Origin: Streptomyces barringtoniae
GTDB taxonomy: Bacteria; Actinomycetota; Actinomycetes; Streptomycetales; Streptomycetaceae
Direction of reading: 5' to 3'
DNA length: 64,000 nucleotides
Assembly: GCF_020819595.1 (NCBI RefSeq)
Contig: NZ_JAJHNP010000010.1
Coordinates: forward strand, 124,001 to 188,000
The notes under the pieces are model-generated. The model ran no database searches and was not told where the DNA came from. It saw only the letters and a list, made by a program, of their open reading frames with translations. The position numbers were made by a program, and so were the translations under genes. Below are positions 40,990 through 48,677 of this stretch, piece by piece. Each line of letters begins with the position of its first letter. Positions within the stretch are counted from its first letter, which is position 1.

Positions 40990-41001
40990 TGGCATATGCC
41001 A
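40990..41001. promoter_or_regulatory. Palindrome upstream of the IclR gene
   Basis: TGGCATATGCCA, perfect 12-bp inverted repeat in the 210-bp gap between ehuA and the IclR gene, 146 bases before the latter. Same core as at 27851. IclR proteins bind short palindromes near their own promoters, so it may be its operator. Confidence 0.45.
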
Positions 41002-41146
41002 GAGGGTCTACGCCGCAGTTGGGAGGGGTAAGGCGGGCAGAACAATCTCGCCAACCCCCTCTCCCCGTACCGGGTTTGCCCGTTATCGTGGTAGCGATCC
41101 GCCGACCGGATCTCGCGGCCCACACAGGCGAGCGCAGGGGGACACC

Positions 41147-41905
41147 GTGGCGCTGATGAACGAGCCGACCGCCCCGTACCACTCGGCCCAGGACGCCCTG
41201 CGCGTGCTGGAGACCGTCGCCCGCCATTCCGCAGGCGTCACCGACACCGAGCTGGCCCGCCGCACCGGCCTCGGCTCCGAGCGGCTCACCGCCCTGCTGC
41301 GCATGCTGCGCCGCGAGGGCTATGTCGAGCAGATCACCGACGGGGCGTACGTCACCGGCGACACCCTGCGCCGGCTCACCTCCGCGCACGACCGGGAGCG
41401 GGCGGTGCGCGAGAAGCTCCAGCACACCCTGGACCGGCTGCGCGACTCGGTCGGCGCGGCGGTCTACATGAGCCGGTACGTCGACGGCGAGGTCAGGGTC
41501 ACCCAGTACGCCGCCGGGCCCACCACCCCGGCGGTCAACGAGTGGGTCGACTTCCGCTACTCCGCCCACGCCACGGCGGTCGGCAAGAGCCTGCTGACCC
41601 AGCTGGACCACAACGCCCGCCGCGACCACCTCTCCCGGCACAAGATGGCCCGCCTCACCTCGCGCACCATCACCAGCGACAAGCTCCTGCTGTCCCGCCT
41701 GGAGTCCCAGCCGCCGACGGTGCCGGTCCTGGACCTCCAGGAGTACGCGATCGGCACGGTCTGCGCGGCGGTCCCGATCACCGCGGGCTCCTCGGTGGGC
41801 TGCCTGGCGCTGTCGCTTCCCGTGGAGCACGCGCACCGGCTGAAGCAGGCCGCGGAGGCCCTGAACCGCAATGCGGCACCGGTACTGCTGTCCCTGACCC
41901 TGTAG
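41147..41905 (+). CDS. IclR-family transcriptional regulator
   Basis: 252 aa. N-terminal winged helix (AQDALRVLETVARHSAGVTD, ELARRTGLGSERLTALLRML) and C-terminal ligand domain (SAHATAVGKSLLTQL, YAIGTVCAAVPITAGSSVG). Probable local regulator of the Ehu/amidase locus; effector not identifiable. GTG 41147 (GGGGG ribosome-binding site) chosen; ATG 41156 is the alternative. Same strand as ehuBCDA but separated by 210 bases. Confidence 0.87.
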   Translation: MALMNEPTAPYHSAQDALRVLETVARHSAGVTDTELARRTGLGSERLTALLRMLRREGYVEQITDGAYVTGDTLRRLTSAHDRERAVREKLQHTLDRLRDSVGAAVYMSRYVDGEVRVTQYAAGPTTPAVNEWVDFRYSAHATAVGKSLLTQLDHNARRDHLSRHKMARLTSRTITSDKLLLSRLESQPPTVPVLDLQEYAIGTVCAAVPITAGSSVGCLALSLPVEHAHRLKQAAEALNRNAAPVLLSLTL

Positions 41906-41990
41906 CTGGTCACGAGCACCCCTCAGGACCAGGTAGTATTTTCTTCGTCGCCAGCCGCGGAAGGAAAAGACCGCGGCGGGCGGGAGTCAT

Positions 41991-42064
41991 GCGCCGCTAG
42001 CTCAGTTGGTTAGAGCAGCTGACTCTTAATCAGCGGGTCCGGGGTTCGAGTCCCTGGCGGCGCA
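41991..42064 (+). tRNA. tRNA-Lys (anticodon CTT), copy 2
   Basis: Identical 74-base sequence to the copy at 28516. A GC-rich purine/pyrimidine stretch (CCGCGG...CCGCGG) precedes it from 41955. The promoter region resembles those of the other two copies (AGGTAGTATTTTCTTCGTC). Confidence 0.95.
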
Positions 42065-42071
42065 CGATGAC

Positions 42072-42116
42072 GATGGCGAGCCATGTCCGCGGAAAGCGCG
42101 GGCCCGGCTCGCCATC
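42072..42116. terminator. Terminator after tRNA-Lys copy 2
   Basis: Perfect 11-bp stem GATGGCGAGCC / GGCTCGCCATC around a G/C-rich inner loop, ending only five bases before the stop codon of the convergent synthetase gene. Confidence 0.8.
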
Positions 42117-42120
42117 TCTG

Positions 42121-43758
42121 TTATTGCGCCGCTGCGCCGCGCGTTGCGGGGCCTTCGCCACCCACACCCCCTTGGGCGTCCTCGGCGGCGAGAATCCGAT
42201 ACTGCGCCTCCCCCTGTGGCCGCCACCACACCGGTTCGGCGCACACGTACCCCTCCCGCCGCAGCCGCGCCCGGTGGATCTTGTTCGTGGCCGTCACCGG
42301 CATCCGCTCCACCACCCGCACGAACCGGGGCGCCATCTTGGTGCCCAGGTCCGGCTGGGCCGCCAGGAACTCGGCGAATCCCGTCGGGTCGAAGGACCCG
42401 GCGATGGTCGCCATCACCTGGTCCCCGGTCACCGGGTCCGGCACCGCGTAGACGGCGACGGCCACCGCGCCCTCGTAGCGGGCGACGATGTTCTCGATCA
42501 TCGCGGCGGCCAGGTTCTCCCCGTCGACACGGATCCGGTCGTCGGTACGGCCCGCGAAGTACAGATAGCCGTCGGCGTCCCGGTAGAACAGGTCACCGGT
42601 CCAGTACGCCCCGCCCCTGCGCCGCTCGGCGTCGGCGGCCGGGTTCCTCCAGTACCCCTCGAAGGGGTTCGGCCCCCGGTTCACCAGCTCACCGATGGCC
42701 TCCTCCCCGTTGAGCAGCCGCCCGGCGGAGTCGAACACGGCGGGCGGGCACTCGCGTCCCGTGGCGGGGTCGAGCACCACCAGCCCCGGGCCTGCCGGTC
42801 CCACCGCCCCCTTCGGCGTGCCCGGCGCCCACTGGATCGCCGCGCCGCCCTCGGAGGAGCCGTAGCCCTCCACCAGCCGGACCCCGAACCGCCGCTCGAA
42901 GGCCGCCGCGTCCACCGCGCCGGCCTCCGTGCCGAAACCGAGCCGCAGGGGGTTGTCCCGGTCGTCCGCGCGCTCCTCGGTGGCGAGGACGTACTGGACG
43001 GCCCGCCCGACATACGTGAAGTACGTCGCCCCGTAGCGGCGCACATCGGGCAGGAACCCGGACGCCGAGAACCGCCGCCGCAGCGCGACCCCCGCGCCGG
43101 CGGCCAGCGCGGGCGCCCAGTCCGCGATCACCGCGTTGCCGTGGAACATCGGCATGCAGATGTAGTGCACGTCGTCCGCGCGCACCCCGAACTGTCTCAC
43201 CAGCGCCCGACCGGCCGCCGCCAGCCGGCCCTGGGAGCACAGCGCGGCCTTGGGGGCGCCGGTCGACCCGGAGGTGAAGTACAGCAGCAGCCGGTCGGTG
43301 GGTGCGGCGCGGGACGGGTCGGGCACGGCGTCGGCGTAGGGGGCGAGGAGGGCGCCGTACTCCTCGTCGTCCGTCACGAGGATCCGCACCCCCGGCAGGT
43401 CCAGTCCGGCCAGCAGGGGCAGGTGGGCCCGCTCGGTGACCAGGAGCGGGCACTCGGTGTGCAGGATGTCCCGGGCCAGTTCGGCACCCCGGCGGGTGGG
43501 GTTGATCCCGGCGACGGCCGCGCCGGCGAGGGCGGCGGCACCGAGCCACAGCGGGAACTCCTCGGTGTTGTCGAGGAGCACGCCGACATGCGGGACGGCA
43601 CCGGGTGGCAGCAGGTCGGCCAGGAGTGCCGCGCGGGCGGCGGCGCGGGCGGCGACCTCGTGCTGCGTCAGCGTGCGCTCCTCGCACATGAGCCCCGGCC
43701 GGTGGTCGTCCCACCGCGCGGCGACCAGCTCGGCGACCGTGCGCGTCATGGACTCCAT
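42121..43758 (-). CDS. Class I acyl-adenylate synthetase (fatty-acyl-CoA synthetase-like)
   Basis: 545 aa AMP-forming enzyme. The P-loop motif LLYFTSGSTGAPKAAL, YGSSEGG and the hinge/tail motifs YWTGDLFYRDADGYLYFAGR and RTDDRIRVDGEN are clear. The C-terminal catalytic Lys motif is TATNKIHRARL. Activates a carboxylic acid as acyl-AMP, probably to acyl-CoA; substrate unknown. Start ATG 43758; ATG 43749 would be close to a GGAG and is equally possible. Not in an obvious operon. Confidence 0.87.
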   Translation of the reverse strand: MESMTRTVAELVAARWDDHRPGLMCEERTLTQHEVAARAAARAALLADLLPPGAVPHVGVLLDNTEEFPLWLGAAALAGAAVAGINPTRRGAELARDILHTECPLLVTERAHLPLLAGLDLPGVRILVTDDEEYGALLAPYADAVPDPSRAAPTDRLLLYFTSGSTGAPKAALCSQGRLAAAGRALVRQFGVRADDVHYICMPMFHGNAVIADWAPALAAGAGVALRRRFSASGFLPDVRRYGATYFTYVGRAVQYVLATEERADDRDNPLRLGFGTEAGAVDAAAFERRFGVRLVEGYGSSEGGAAIQWAPGTPKGAVGPAGPGLVVLDPATGRECPPAVFDSAGRLLNGEEAIGELVNRGPNPFEGYWRNPAADAERRRGGAYWTGDLFYRDADGYLYFAGRTDDRIRVDGENLAAAMIENIVARYEGAVAVAVYAVPDPVTGDQVMATIAGSFDPTGFAEFLAAQPDLGTKMAPRFVRVVERMPVTATNKIHRARLRREGYVCAEPVWWRPQGEAQYRILAAEDAQGGVGGEGPATRGAAAQ

Positions 43759-43797
43759 GGATGCGCACGGTAACTGACAGAGCGTCAGATGACGAGA

Positions 43798-44262
43798 CTA
43801 GGGCAGGAAGCCGTCCGCCGCCGAGAAGGCCGCGTGGGCGACCACCATGAAGATGACGCAGCCCGCGATGAACACGCTGAAGAACGCCACCGCGCAGCCG
43901 GACTCGGCGGCGAGCCGCCCACGCGCCGGGGCGTGCGCCGTCGCCCGCTCGGGACGCTCGGCCGTGTAGTGCACGGTGACGATGTCGCCCTCGACCCTCG
44001 TCCCCGGCCCGTTGCTCTCCTCGAAGCGGACGGTACGGCCCTCGCGGGTGGTGAACTCGTACACGTGGTGGAGCGTCGTGCTCACGGAGGTCTCACCGCC
44101 GCCGCTGGTCGTGGTGTACGTCCGCAGGCAGCGCGCCTCCGCCGTCAGCCCACCGCTCCAGGCCCGGCGCACCTCCCTCGACCGGCGCAGGAGCCTGACC
44201 AGGGCGAAGACCGCCAGGGCGATCATGAGCGCGGGCACGACGTAGAAAAGCGACTCGAACAT
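43798..44262 (-). CDS. DUF3592-family membrane protein
   Basis: 154 aa with N- and C-terminal membrane helices (LFYVVPALMIALAVFALVRL and AFFSVFIAGCVIFMVVAHA) flanking an about 90-residue beta-domain containing the DUF3592-type VYEFTTREGRTVRFEESNG and GDIVTVHYTAERPE. Function unknown; family members are often found in envelope-related contexts. Separate transcription from the synthetase is likely. Confidence 0.75.
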   Translation of the reverse strand: MFESLFYVVPALMIALAVFALVRLLRRSREVRRAWSGGLTAEARCLRTYTTTSGGGETSVSTTLHHVYEFTTREGRTVRFEESNGPGTRVEGDIVTVHYTAERPERATAHAPARGRLAAESGCAVAFFSVFIAGCVIFMVVAHAAFSAADGFLP

Positions 44263-44380
44263 GAGGTCCCCCCGAGGTCGGTACGCCGCCCCGCCTGGCC
44301 GGCGTGCGAGGAACGTACCCGCGGGTAGGGGCGGCCGGCCTCAAGGGAACCTCAGTTTCCGTGCTGTGGCGGACCGGTCC

Positions 44381-44986
44381 TCAGAACGTGACGTCCGAGC
44401 AGGCGTAGAACGCGTTGCCCGTGTCGGCGATCGTCCACACCGCGAGGATGACGTGGTGCCCGCTCAGCCCGGTCGGCAGGGTGCCGCTGTGGCTGAGGGT
44501 GGCCGGCGGGCGCTGGCCGTTGTACGGGACCGTCAGGAACGGGGTGAGGTTGAGGTCCGAGCGGGACAGGGCGTGGTTCTGGTTCCAGCCCTGCCTGGTG
44601 ACGTAGTACTTGAAGTCCGTCGTGGCGTGCTGGGCGGTGAACTGCCAGCGGAAGGTGTACGTCTGCCCGCCCGTCACCCTGGTCGTGGGCCAGGCCGCGC
44701 CGGACGGTGCGGTCGACGAGCTGAGCTGGGCGAACCGGCTCAGGCCGCCGTTGCAGAGCTGGCCGTCGGCGGGCCCCGCGGCCGGGAATCCCTTGGGGCC
44801 CTCGACGCTCTGCGGCTCGTACTGGATGTCGCCGCAGCCCGTCACCGTGCCGTTGGCGCAGAGCTTCTGCCTGCTGATGGGGAGGTCGGTGTAGCCGTGC
44901 CCGCTGGCGCCGCCGGTGGAGAGCGCGAACGCTCCGGCGGTCACCACGCCCAGCACGACCGCGGACAACTTGGTCCTGGTGTGCAT
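44381..44986 (-). CDS. lpmP: AA10 lytic polysaccharide monooxygenase, LpmP-type
   Basis: 201 aa. Signal peptide (residues 1-29) cleaved before His30 (SG-HGYTDLPISRQKLCANG), which forms the copper histidine brace with the His in TGLSGHHVILAVW. Contains the AA10 disulfides and TYTFRWQFTAQHATTDFKYY. Oxidatively cleaves chitin-type glycans. In S. coelicolor the corresponding gene close to cslA-glxA (SCO2833, LpmP) has been linked to the hyphal-tip glycan; assignment here rests on that position and the sequence. ATG 44986 chosen as the signal start. A DasR-like site is 46 bases upstream. Confidence 0.85.
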   Translation of the reverse strand: MHTRTKLSAVVLGVVTAGAFALSTGGASGHGYTDLPISRQKLCANGTVTGCGDIQYEPQSVEGPKGFPAAGPADGQLCNGGLSRFAQLSSSTAPSGAAWPTTRVTGGQTYTFRWQFTAQHATTDFKYYVTRQGWNQNHALSRSDLNLTPFLTVPYNGQRPPATLSHSGTLPTGLSGHHVILAVWTIADTGNAFYACSDVTF

Positions 44987-45031
44987 ACTGCCGCTCCTGG
45001 AGAACGTGGGGAGTTCGGTGAGCTGTGCAGG

Positions 45032-45045
45032 TAGGTCTAGACCAA
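45032..45045. promoter_or_regulatory. DasR-responsive element upstream of the LPMO gene
   Basis: TAGGTCTAGACCAA contains the perfect palindrome GGTCTAGACC (45034-45043), the core of the DasR consensus. On the LPMO strand it reads TTGGTCTAGACCTA. It is located 46-59 bases before the LPMO start codon, a repressor position. Confidence 0.75.
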
Positions 45046-45097
45046 GTGCCAGATTATTGCCGCTTGTTGAACATGTCCATACCAATCACAGGCCGGG

Positions 45098-45931
45098 CTA
45101 CGACGGCTCCCCGCGCCCCGAGCCAAGGGTGACCGTGACCCGGAGCGGCCGCACCGAGAACACCTCCACGCCGACCGGCGCGGTCTCCTCCGCGACCAGC
45201 CGGGTCAGCGCGTCCCCGGCCGCCGTCACCCCGCTCCGCGCCCCGCCCGCCGGCTCCACCGGCACCCGCGCCAGCGCCGCCTCCACACATTCCCGCACGT
45301 ACCTCTCGTGGTCCTCGACGCCGAGCACCGCCCGCGCGGTGTCCCGCGCCCGCCACACCACCAGCACCACCACCCTGAGCGCCGTCCCGTCGGGATCCGC
45401 CGCCGGCATCGCCTCGCTGCGCCAGTGCCGCAGCCGCACGTCGACCACGCGCCGCCGCAGCAGCGGGTTCACCCAGAGCAGTCCGGTGCGCCGCACCGTC
45501 CCCCGGTAGCGGCCGAACAGAGCGAGCACCCAGGCCCGCCCGGTCCGCCCCCGGGTCAGCCCGCCGAAGCCGGACACCCCGAGCGCCCCGGCCCCGGCGT
45601 ACGCCGCCCACTGCGCCGGACCGAGCCCGGCGCCCAGGGACGCGGGCAGCGGCAGGGCCTTCACCACGGCCGCCGGGAGCAGCCCCGCCCACCAGGAGGT
45701 GGCCAGACAGCCGGCGATCCCGGCCACGCCGGCCAGCACCCCGGCCGCGCCCGGCAGCACCCGCGCCGGGCGCTCCACCAGCTCCGGGCCGACCTCCGGC
45801 AGGCGGCAGCACACTGGCAGCGGCTGTCTCGACCGCGGCTGCCCCCCGCTGACGTGCCGTCGGATCCCGGTGACCGACCCGTCCGGCTGCCCCTCGGACT
45901 CGGGCGGTGTGCGTGACGTGGTCGTACTCAT
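45098..45931 (-). CDS. SPFH/Band-7-like membrane protein
   Basis: 277 aa. After a basic/Pro-rich N-terminus, hydrophobic stretches about residues 50-120 (VLPGAAGVLAGVAGIAG, LGPAQWAAYAGAGALGVSGF) precede a domain like SPFH proteins: FGRYRGTVRRTGLLWVNPLL, VVDVRLRHWRSEAMPAADPDG, VVVLVVWRARDTARAVLGV. SPFH proteins organise membrane microdomains. The usual C-terminal coiled coil is short here, so it may be a truncated member. ATG 45931. It lies between the LPMO and NlpC-like genes in the CslA neighbourhood. Confidence 0.7.
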   Translation of the reverse strand: MSTTTSRTPPESEGQPDGSVTGIRRHVSGGQPRSRQPLPVCCRLPEVGPELVERPARVLPGAAGVLAGVAGIAGCLATSWWAGLLPAAVVKALPLPASLGAGLGPAQWAAYAGAGALGVSGFGGLTRGRTGRAWVLALFGRYRGTVRRTGLLWVNPLLRRRVVDVRLRHWRSEAMPAADPDGTALRVVVLVVWRARDTARAVLGVEDHERYVRECVEAALARVPVEPAGGARSGVTAAGDALTRLVAEETAPVGVEVFSVRPLRVTVTLGSGRGEPS

Positions 45932-46180
45932 GCGTACCTCAAGCCTCCGCGCCAGCGGCGTCGTGAACAGGGGTCGGGACGGACGGACAGGGCCCTGGCA
46001 GTCGGGAGCGACCGCCTTCGCGGTCGGGGGCGGTCGCACGGGCGGGGGCCGGAGGACGTCGTCTGGATGGGGGCCGGAGGGCGGCCGCCCGGCCCGGTGG
46101 CCGGAGGGCGGTCCACCCGACACCCACACACCGCCCGCCTGACCCAGCCGAACACAGCAACCGCCCGCCCGGCCCAGCGC

Positions 46181-47245
46181 TCAGAGGTCCGTCGAGCTGT
46201 CCGAGCCCGGGTCCGCGTCGGCGAACAGTCGGCGCCAGGTCTCCGGCCCCGGGTAGCCGTCCGCCGCGCCGCCGCGCCAGCCCTGGGTGCGCTGGAAGGC
46301 CTCCACCGCACGTCGGTCCGCTTCGCCCCAGCGCGTACCGGGACCGGTGGGGTAGAACCTGCCGAAACCTTTTTCCACCAGTCGGCGGCCCAACTGTGCG
46401 ACGTACGCGTTCTCCGCGCCCGGCCGGAAGGAGCCCCGGCCCGGATAGCCGGGCACCCCGTGCGAAACCGGCACCGCTTCGGTCGCCGAGGCGGACTGCT
46501 CGCCCTTCGTCCCGGAGGTCAGGCCCTTGTAGCGGTACGGGACGTACTTGTCGGCGTTGCTCCAGTAGGGATACGGGGTGGCCTGGCTGCGGGTATGCGG
46601 GGGTGTCTGCTCGTAGACCGTGTAATAGGCGTGGGTGTAGTCCGTCCAGCCGCCGAAGATCACCACGTGAGAGCCCTTCTCGGGGTTGCTGGGATTGTGG
46701 AAGAGCAGCATGTCGCCGGGCTCGAGCTCCGCCTTGGTGATCTTCACCCCGAACTGGTCGAGGCTGCCCGTCCACTCGTTGCCCGGCAGTCCCCAGGCCA
46801 TGGAGACATAGCCCGAGCAGTCCTGCCGGTAGCCGTCGGTCCAGTAGGTGTCCATGCTGTACGGCACCTTTGCGGTCACCCAGACCTTGGCCCGGTCGAT
46901 GATCTTGGTCCGGGTGGTCGCGGGGATCGGAACGGTGTCGGGCCCCGCCGGTTTGCCCTTCGGTCCGTACAACGGGCCCTTGGCGCCCTGCGGGGTGTCG
47001 GACTCGCCGTCGTCGGGGGCGCGAAGGCCCTTCACCACGGCGGGGCGGCCGGGAGCGAGGGCCGCGGCCGGGGTGACCGCCCCGAGGACGGCGGACGCGG
47101 CGGCCACGGCCACGATCCCGCAGGTCGCCGGGCGGATGCGGGGGCGGCCGGATGCCAGACCGGGGCCGGCTCGTCGCTCCTGGACGCAGCCGGGGCAGTC
47201 GCAGTCGCGGGCGGGGTCGAAGTCCTCGAACACCGGAGCCGTCAT
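46181..47245 (-). CDS. Exported NlpC/P60-like amidase with peptidoglycan-binding domain
   Basis: 354 aa. A short Cys-rich cytosolic N-terminus (FDPARDCDCPGCVQERR) is followed by one membrane helix (CGIVAVAAASAVLGAVTPAA). The NlpC-like domain has the catalytic Cys in QDCSGYVSMAWGLPG and the His region GSHVVIFGGWTDY. The last 70 residues are a PG_binding_1 repeat (YVAQLGRRLVEKGFGRFY, ADRRAVEAFQRTQGW). Probably trims or remodels peptidoglycan near the CslA glycan apparatus. ATG 47245. The 5' region up to tRNA-Lys holds no gene; the 249-bp stretch 45932-46180 holds only GC-rich sequence. Confidence 0.78.
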   Translation of the reverse strand: MTAPVFEDFDPARDCDCPGCVQERRAGPGLASGRPRIRPATCGIVAVAAASAVLGAVTPAAALAPGRPAVVKGLRAPDDGESDTPQGAKGPLYGPKGKPAGPDTVPIPATTRTKIIDRAKVWVTAKVPYSMDTYWTDGYRQDCSGYVSMAWGLPGNEWTGSLDQFGVKITKAELEPGDMLLFHNPSNPEKGSHVVIFGGWTDYTHAYYTVYEQTPPHTRSQATPYPYWSNADKYVPYRYKGLTSGTKGEQSASATEAVPVSHGVPGYPGRGSFRPGAENAYVAQLGRRLVEKGFGRFYPTGPGTRWGEADRRAVEAFQRTQGWRGGAADGYPGPETWRRLFADADPGSDSSTDL

Positions 47246-47431
47246 GCGATCTACCTCACATTCGAAGGGGCTTGGTCCGCGAGTGTGCACGTTGATCAGT
47301 TTTCCAACTGTCCACCGGACCGCCACTTTGACGGCCCGAATGATGTACACGCCCCGCTTGGCCACCCCTTGATCACCCGGGGGTGGTCATGGGCACCCCT
47401 GGAGGTCAGGTAGAGTTCTCTCCGTCAGCAG

Positions 47432-47505
47432 GCGCCGCTAGCTCAGTTGGTTAGAGCAGCTGACTCTTAATCAGCGGGTCCGGGGTTCGAGTCCCTGGCG
47501 GCGCA
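47432..47505 (+). tRNA. tRNA-Lys (anticodon CTT), copy 3
   Basis: Same 74-base sequence as the copies at 28516 and 41991. The eight bases before it (GTCAGCAG) also precede copy 1. CCA not encoded. Confidence 0.95.
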
Positions 47506-47510
47506 CCGAC

Positions 47511-47543
47511 CGAAAGGCCCCTCGCGAAAGCGGGGGCCTTTCG
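47511..47543 (+). terminator. Terminator after tRNA-Lys copy 3
   Basis: CGAAAGGCCCCTCGC, a GAAA tetraloop and GCGGGGGCCTTTCG form a strong hairpin immediately after the tRNA. Confidence 0.85.
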
Positions 47544-47609
47544 TATGCCCGAAAATCGCCCCCGTCCGGAACCGGGCCCTCCCCCCGGCCGGCCGGATAC
47601 CCTCTCGCC

Positions 47610-48413
47610 ATGGCAGCCCGGGACCTCCAGGAGCGGATCAAGAAGCTGATCGTCGACCGACGGCTGCCCTCGGGTGCCCCGCTGCCGACCGAGCCCGAGC
47701 TGATGGAGTACCTCGGCGCGAGCCGGAACTCCGTGCGCGAGGCCCTGAAGGCACTGCAGGCGATGGGGATCGTGGAGATCCGGCACGGGTTCGGGACGTA
47801 CGTCGGCTCGATGTCGTTCGCACCCATGATCGAGGGGCTGGCCTTCCGCACCGTCGCCGGGCACTACCGTGGCGAGGACTCCCTGCTGCAGCTGCTGGAG
47901 CTGCGCGAGGCCGTGGAGACCGGCCTGGTCTCGCGGCTGGCCGGTCGGCTGCCCGAGGCGGACCTCGTCGAGCTGGACGCCCTCGTGGACCGTATGGATC
48001 AGGAGGCCGCCGAGGGGGCGGGCCTCGCCGAGACCGACCGGGCCTTTCACGCCACCCTCTACCGGGGGCTGAACAACGTGCTGCTCAGCGAGGTGCTGGA
48101 GGCGTTCTGGGACGCCTTCCACCGGGTGCAGCGGGACCTGGTGGACGTGCCGCAGGATCCCAGGGTCACCTGCCGCCAGCACCGGGAGATCCTGGACGCG
48201 GTCCGGTCGGGCGACTCGCTGCGGGCGGAGGAGGCCATAAGAGACCACTTCGGCAACATCCGCGTCCGCCTCTCCACTACCGGCACACCCCGGCCGCCCG
48301 AAACCACCGGCACACCCCCGTCTCCCACGACCACCGGCACACCCCCGCCACCCGCGACCACCGGCGCGCGCCCGTCCCCCGAGCCCCACACGCGCCACAA
48401 TGAACGGGTTTGA
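47610..48413 (+). CDS. GntR/FadR-family (FCD) regulator with proline-rich repeat tail
   Basis: 267 aa. N-terminal winged helix (RDLQERIKKLIVDRRLPSGA, EPELMEYLGASRNSVREAL) and FCD effector domain (LLELREAVETGLVSRLAG, DRAFHATLYRGLNNVLL, CRQHREILDAVRSGD). Regular FadR-type members end at about residue 222; here a 45-residue tail of four TTGTPxxP repeats follows (bases about 48277-48390). The effector is unknown. It stands between tRNA-Lys and cslA on the same strand, but a 264-bp gap separates it from cslA. Confidence 0.85.
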   Translation: MAARDLQERIKKLIVDRRLPSGAPLPTEPELMEYLGASRNSVREALKALQAMGIVEIRHGFGTYVGSMSFAPMIEGLAFRTVAGHYRGEDSLLQLLELREAVETGLVSRLAGRLPEADLVELDALVDRMDQEAAEGAGLAETDRAFHATLYRGLNNVLLSEVLEAFWDAFHRVQRDLVDVPQDPRVTCRQHREILDAVRSGDSLRAEEAIRDHFGNIRVRLSTTGTPRPPETTGTPPSPTTTGTPPPPATTGARPSPEPHTRHNERV

Positions 48414-48465
48414 CCGGTAAACACCGCGTTTCGCATCTTGCGATCATGCGGAGCCCCGTAGAACC

Positions 48466-48479
48466 CTTGGATGTCCAAG
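48466..48479. promoter_or_regulatory. Inverted repeat upstream of cslA
   Basis: CTTGGA-TG-TCCAAG, a perfect 6-bp inverted repeat with 2-base spacer, 199 bases before the cslA start in a 264-bp leader. Possible operator for cslA-glxA; the regulator is unknown. The rest of the leader shows G-rich segments but no other recognised element. Confidence 0.4.
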
Positions 48480-48677
48480 CTGCCGCTGTTTGGCGGAAGT
48501 TGGGGGGAAGTAAACGGTTGCCGGACGGCGGGGCGGGGGCCCCGCTCATGAACCGATGCCGAGGGGGGCGTCGATGCAACCGGAAGGTCGCCGTTCCGTG
48601 AGGTGGGGAAGACGTGGGGACGGCGAGCCACCACAGCGACAGAACACGCGGTGACCTGCGTGTGGGGGGAATGACTC

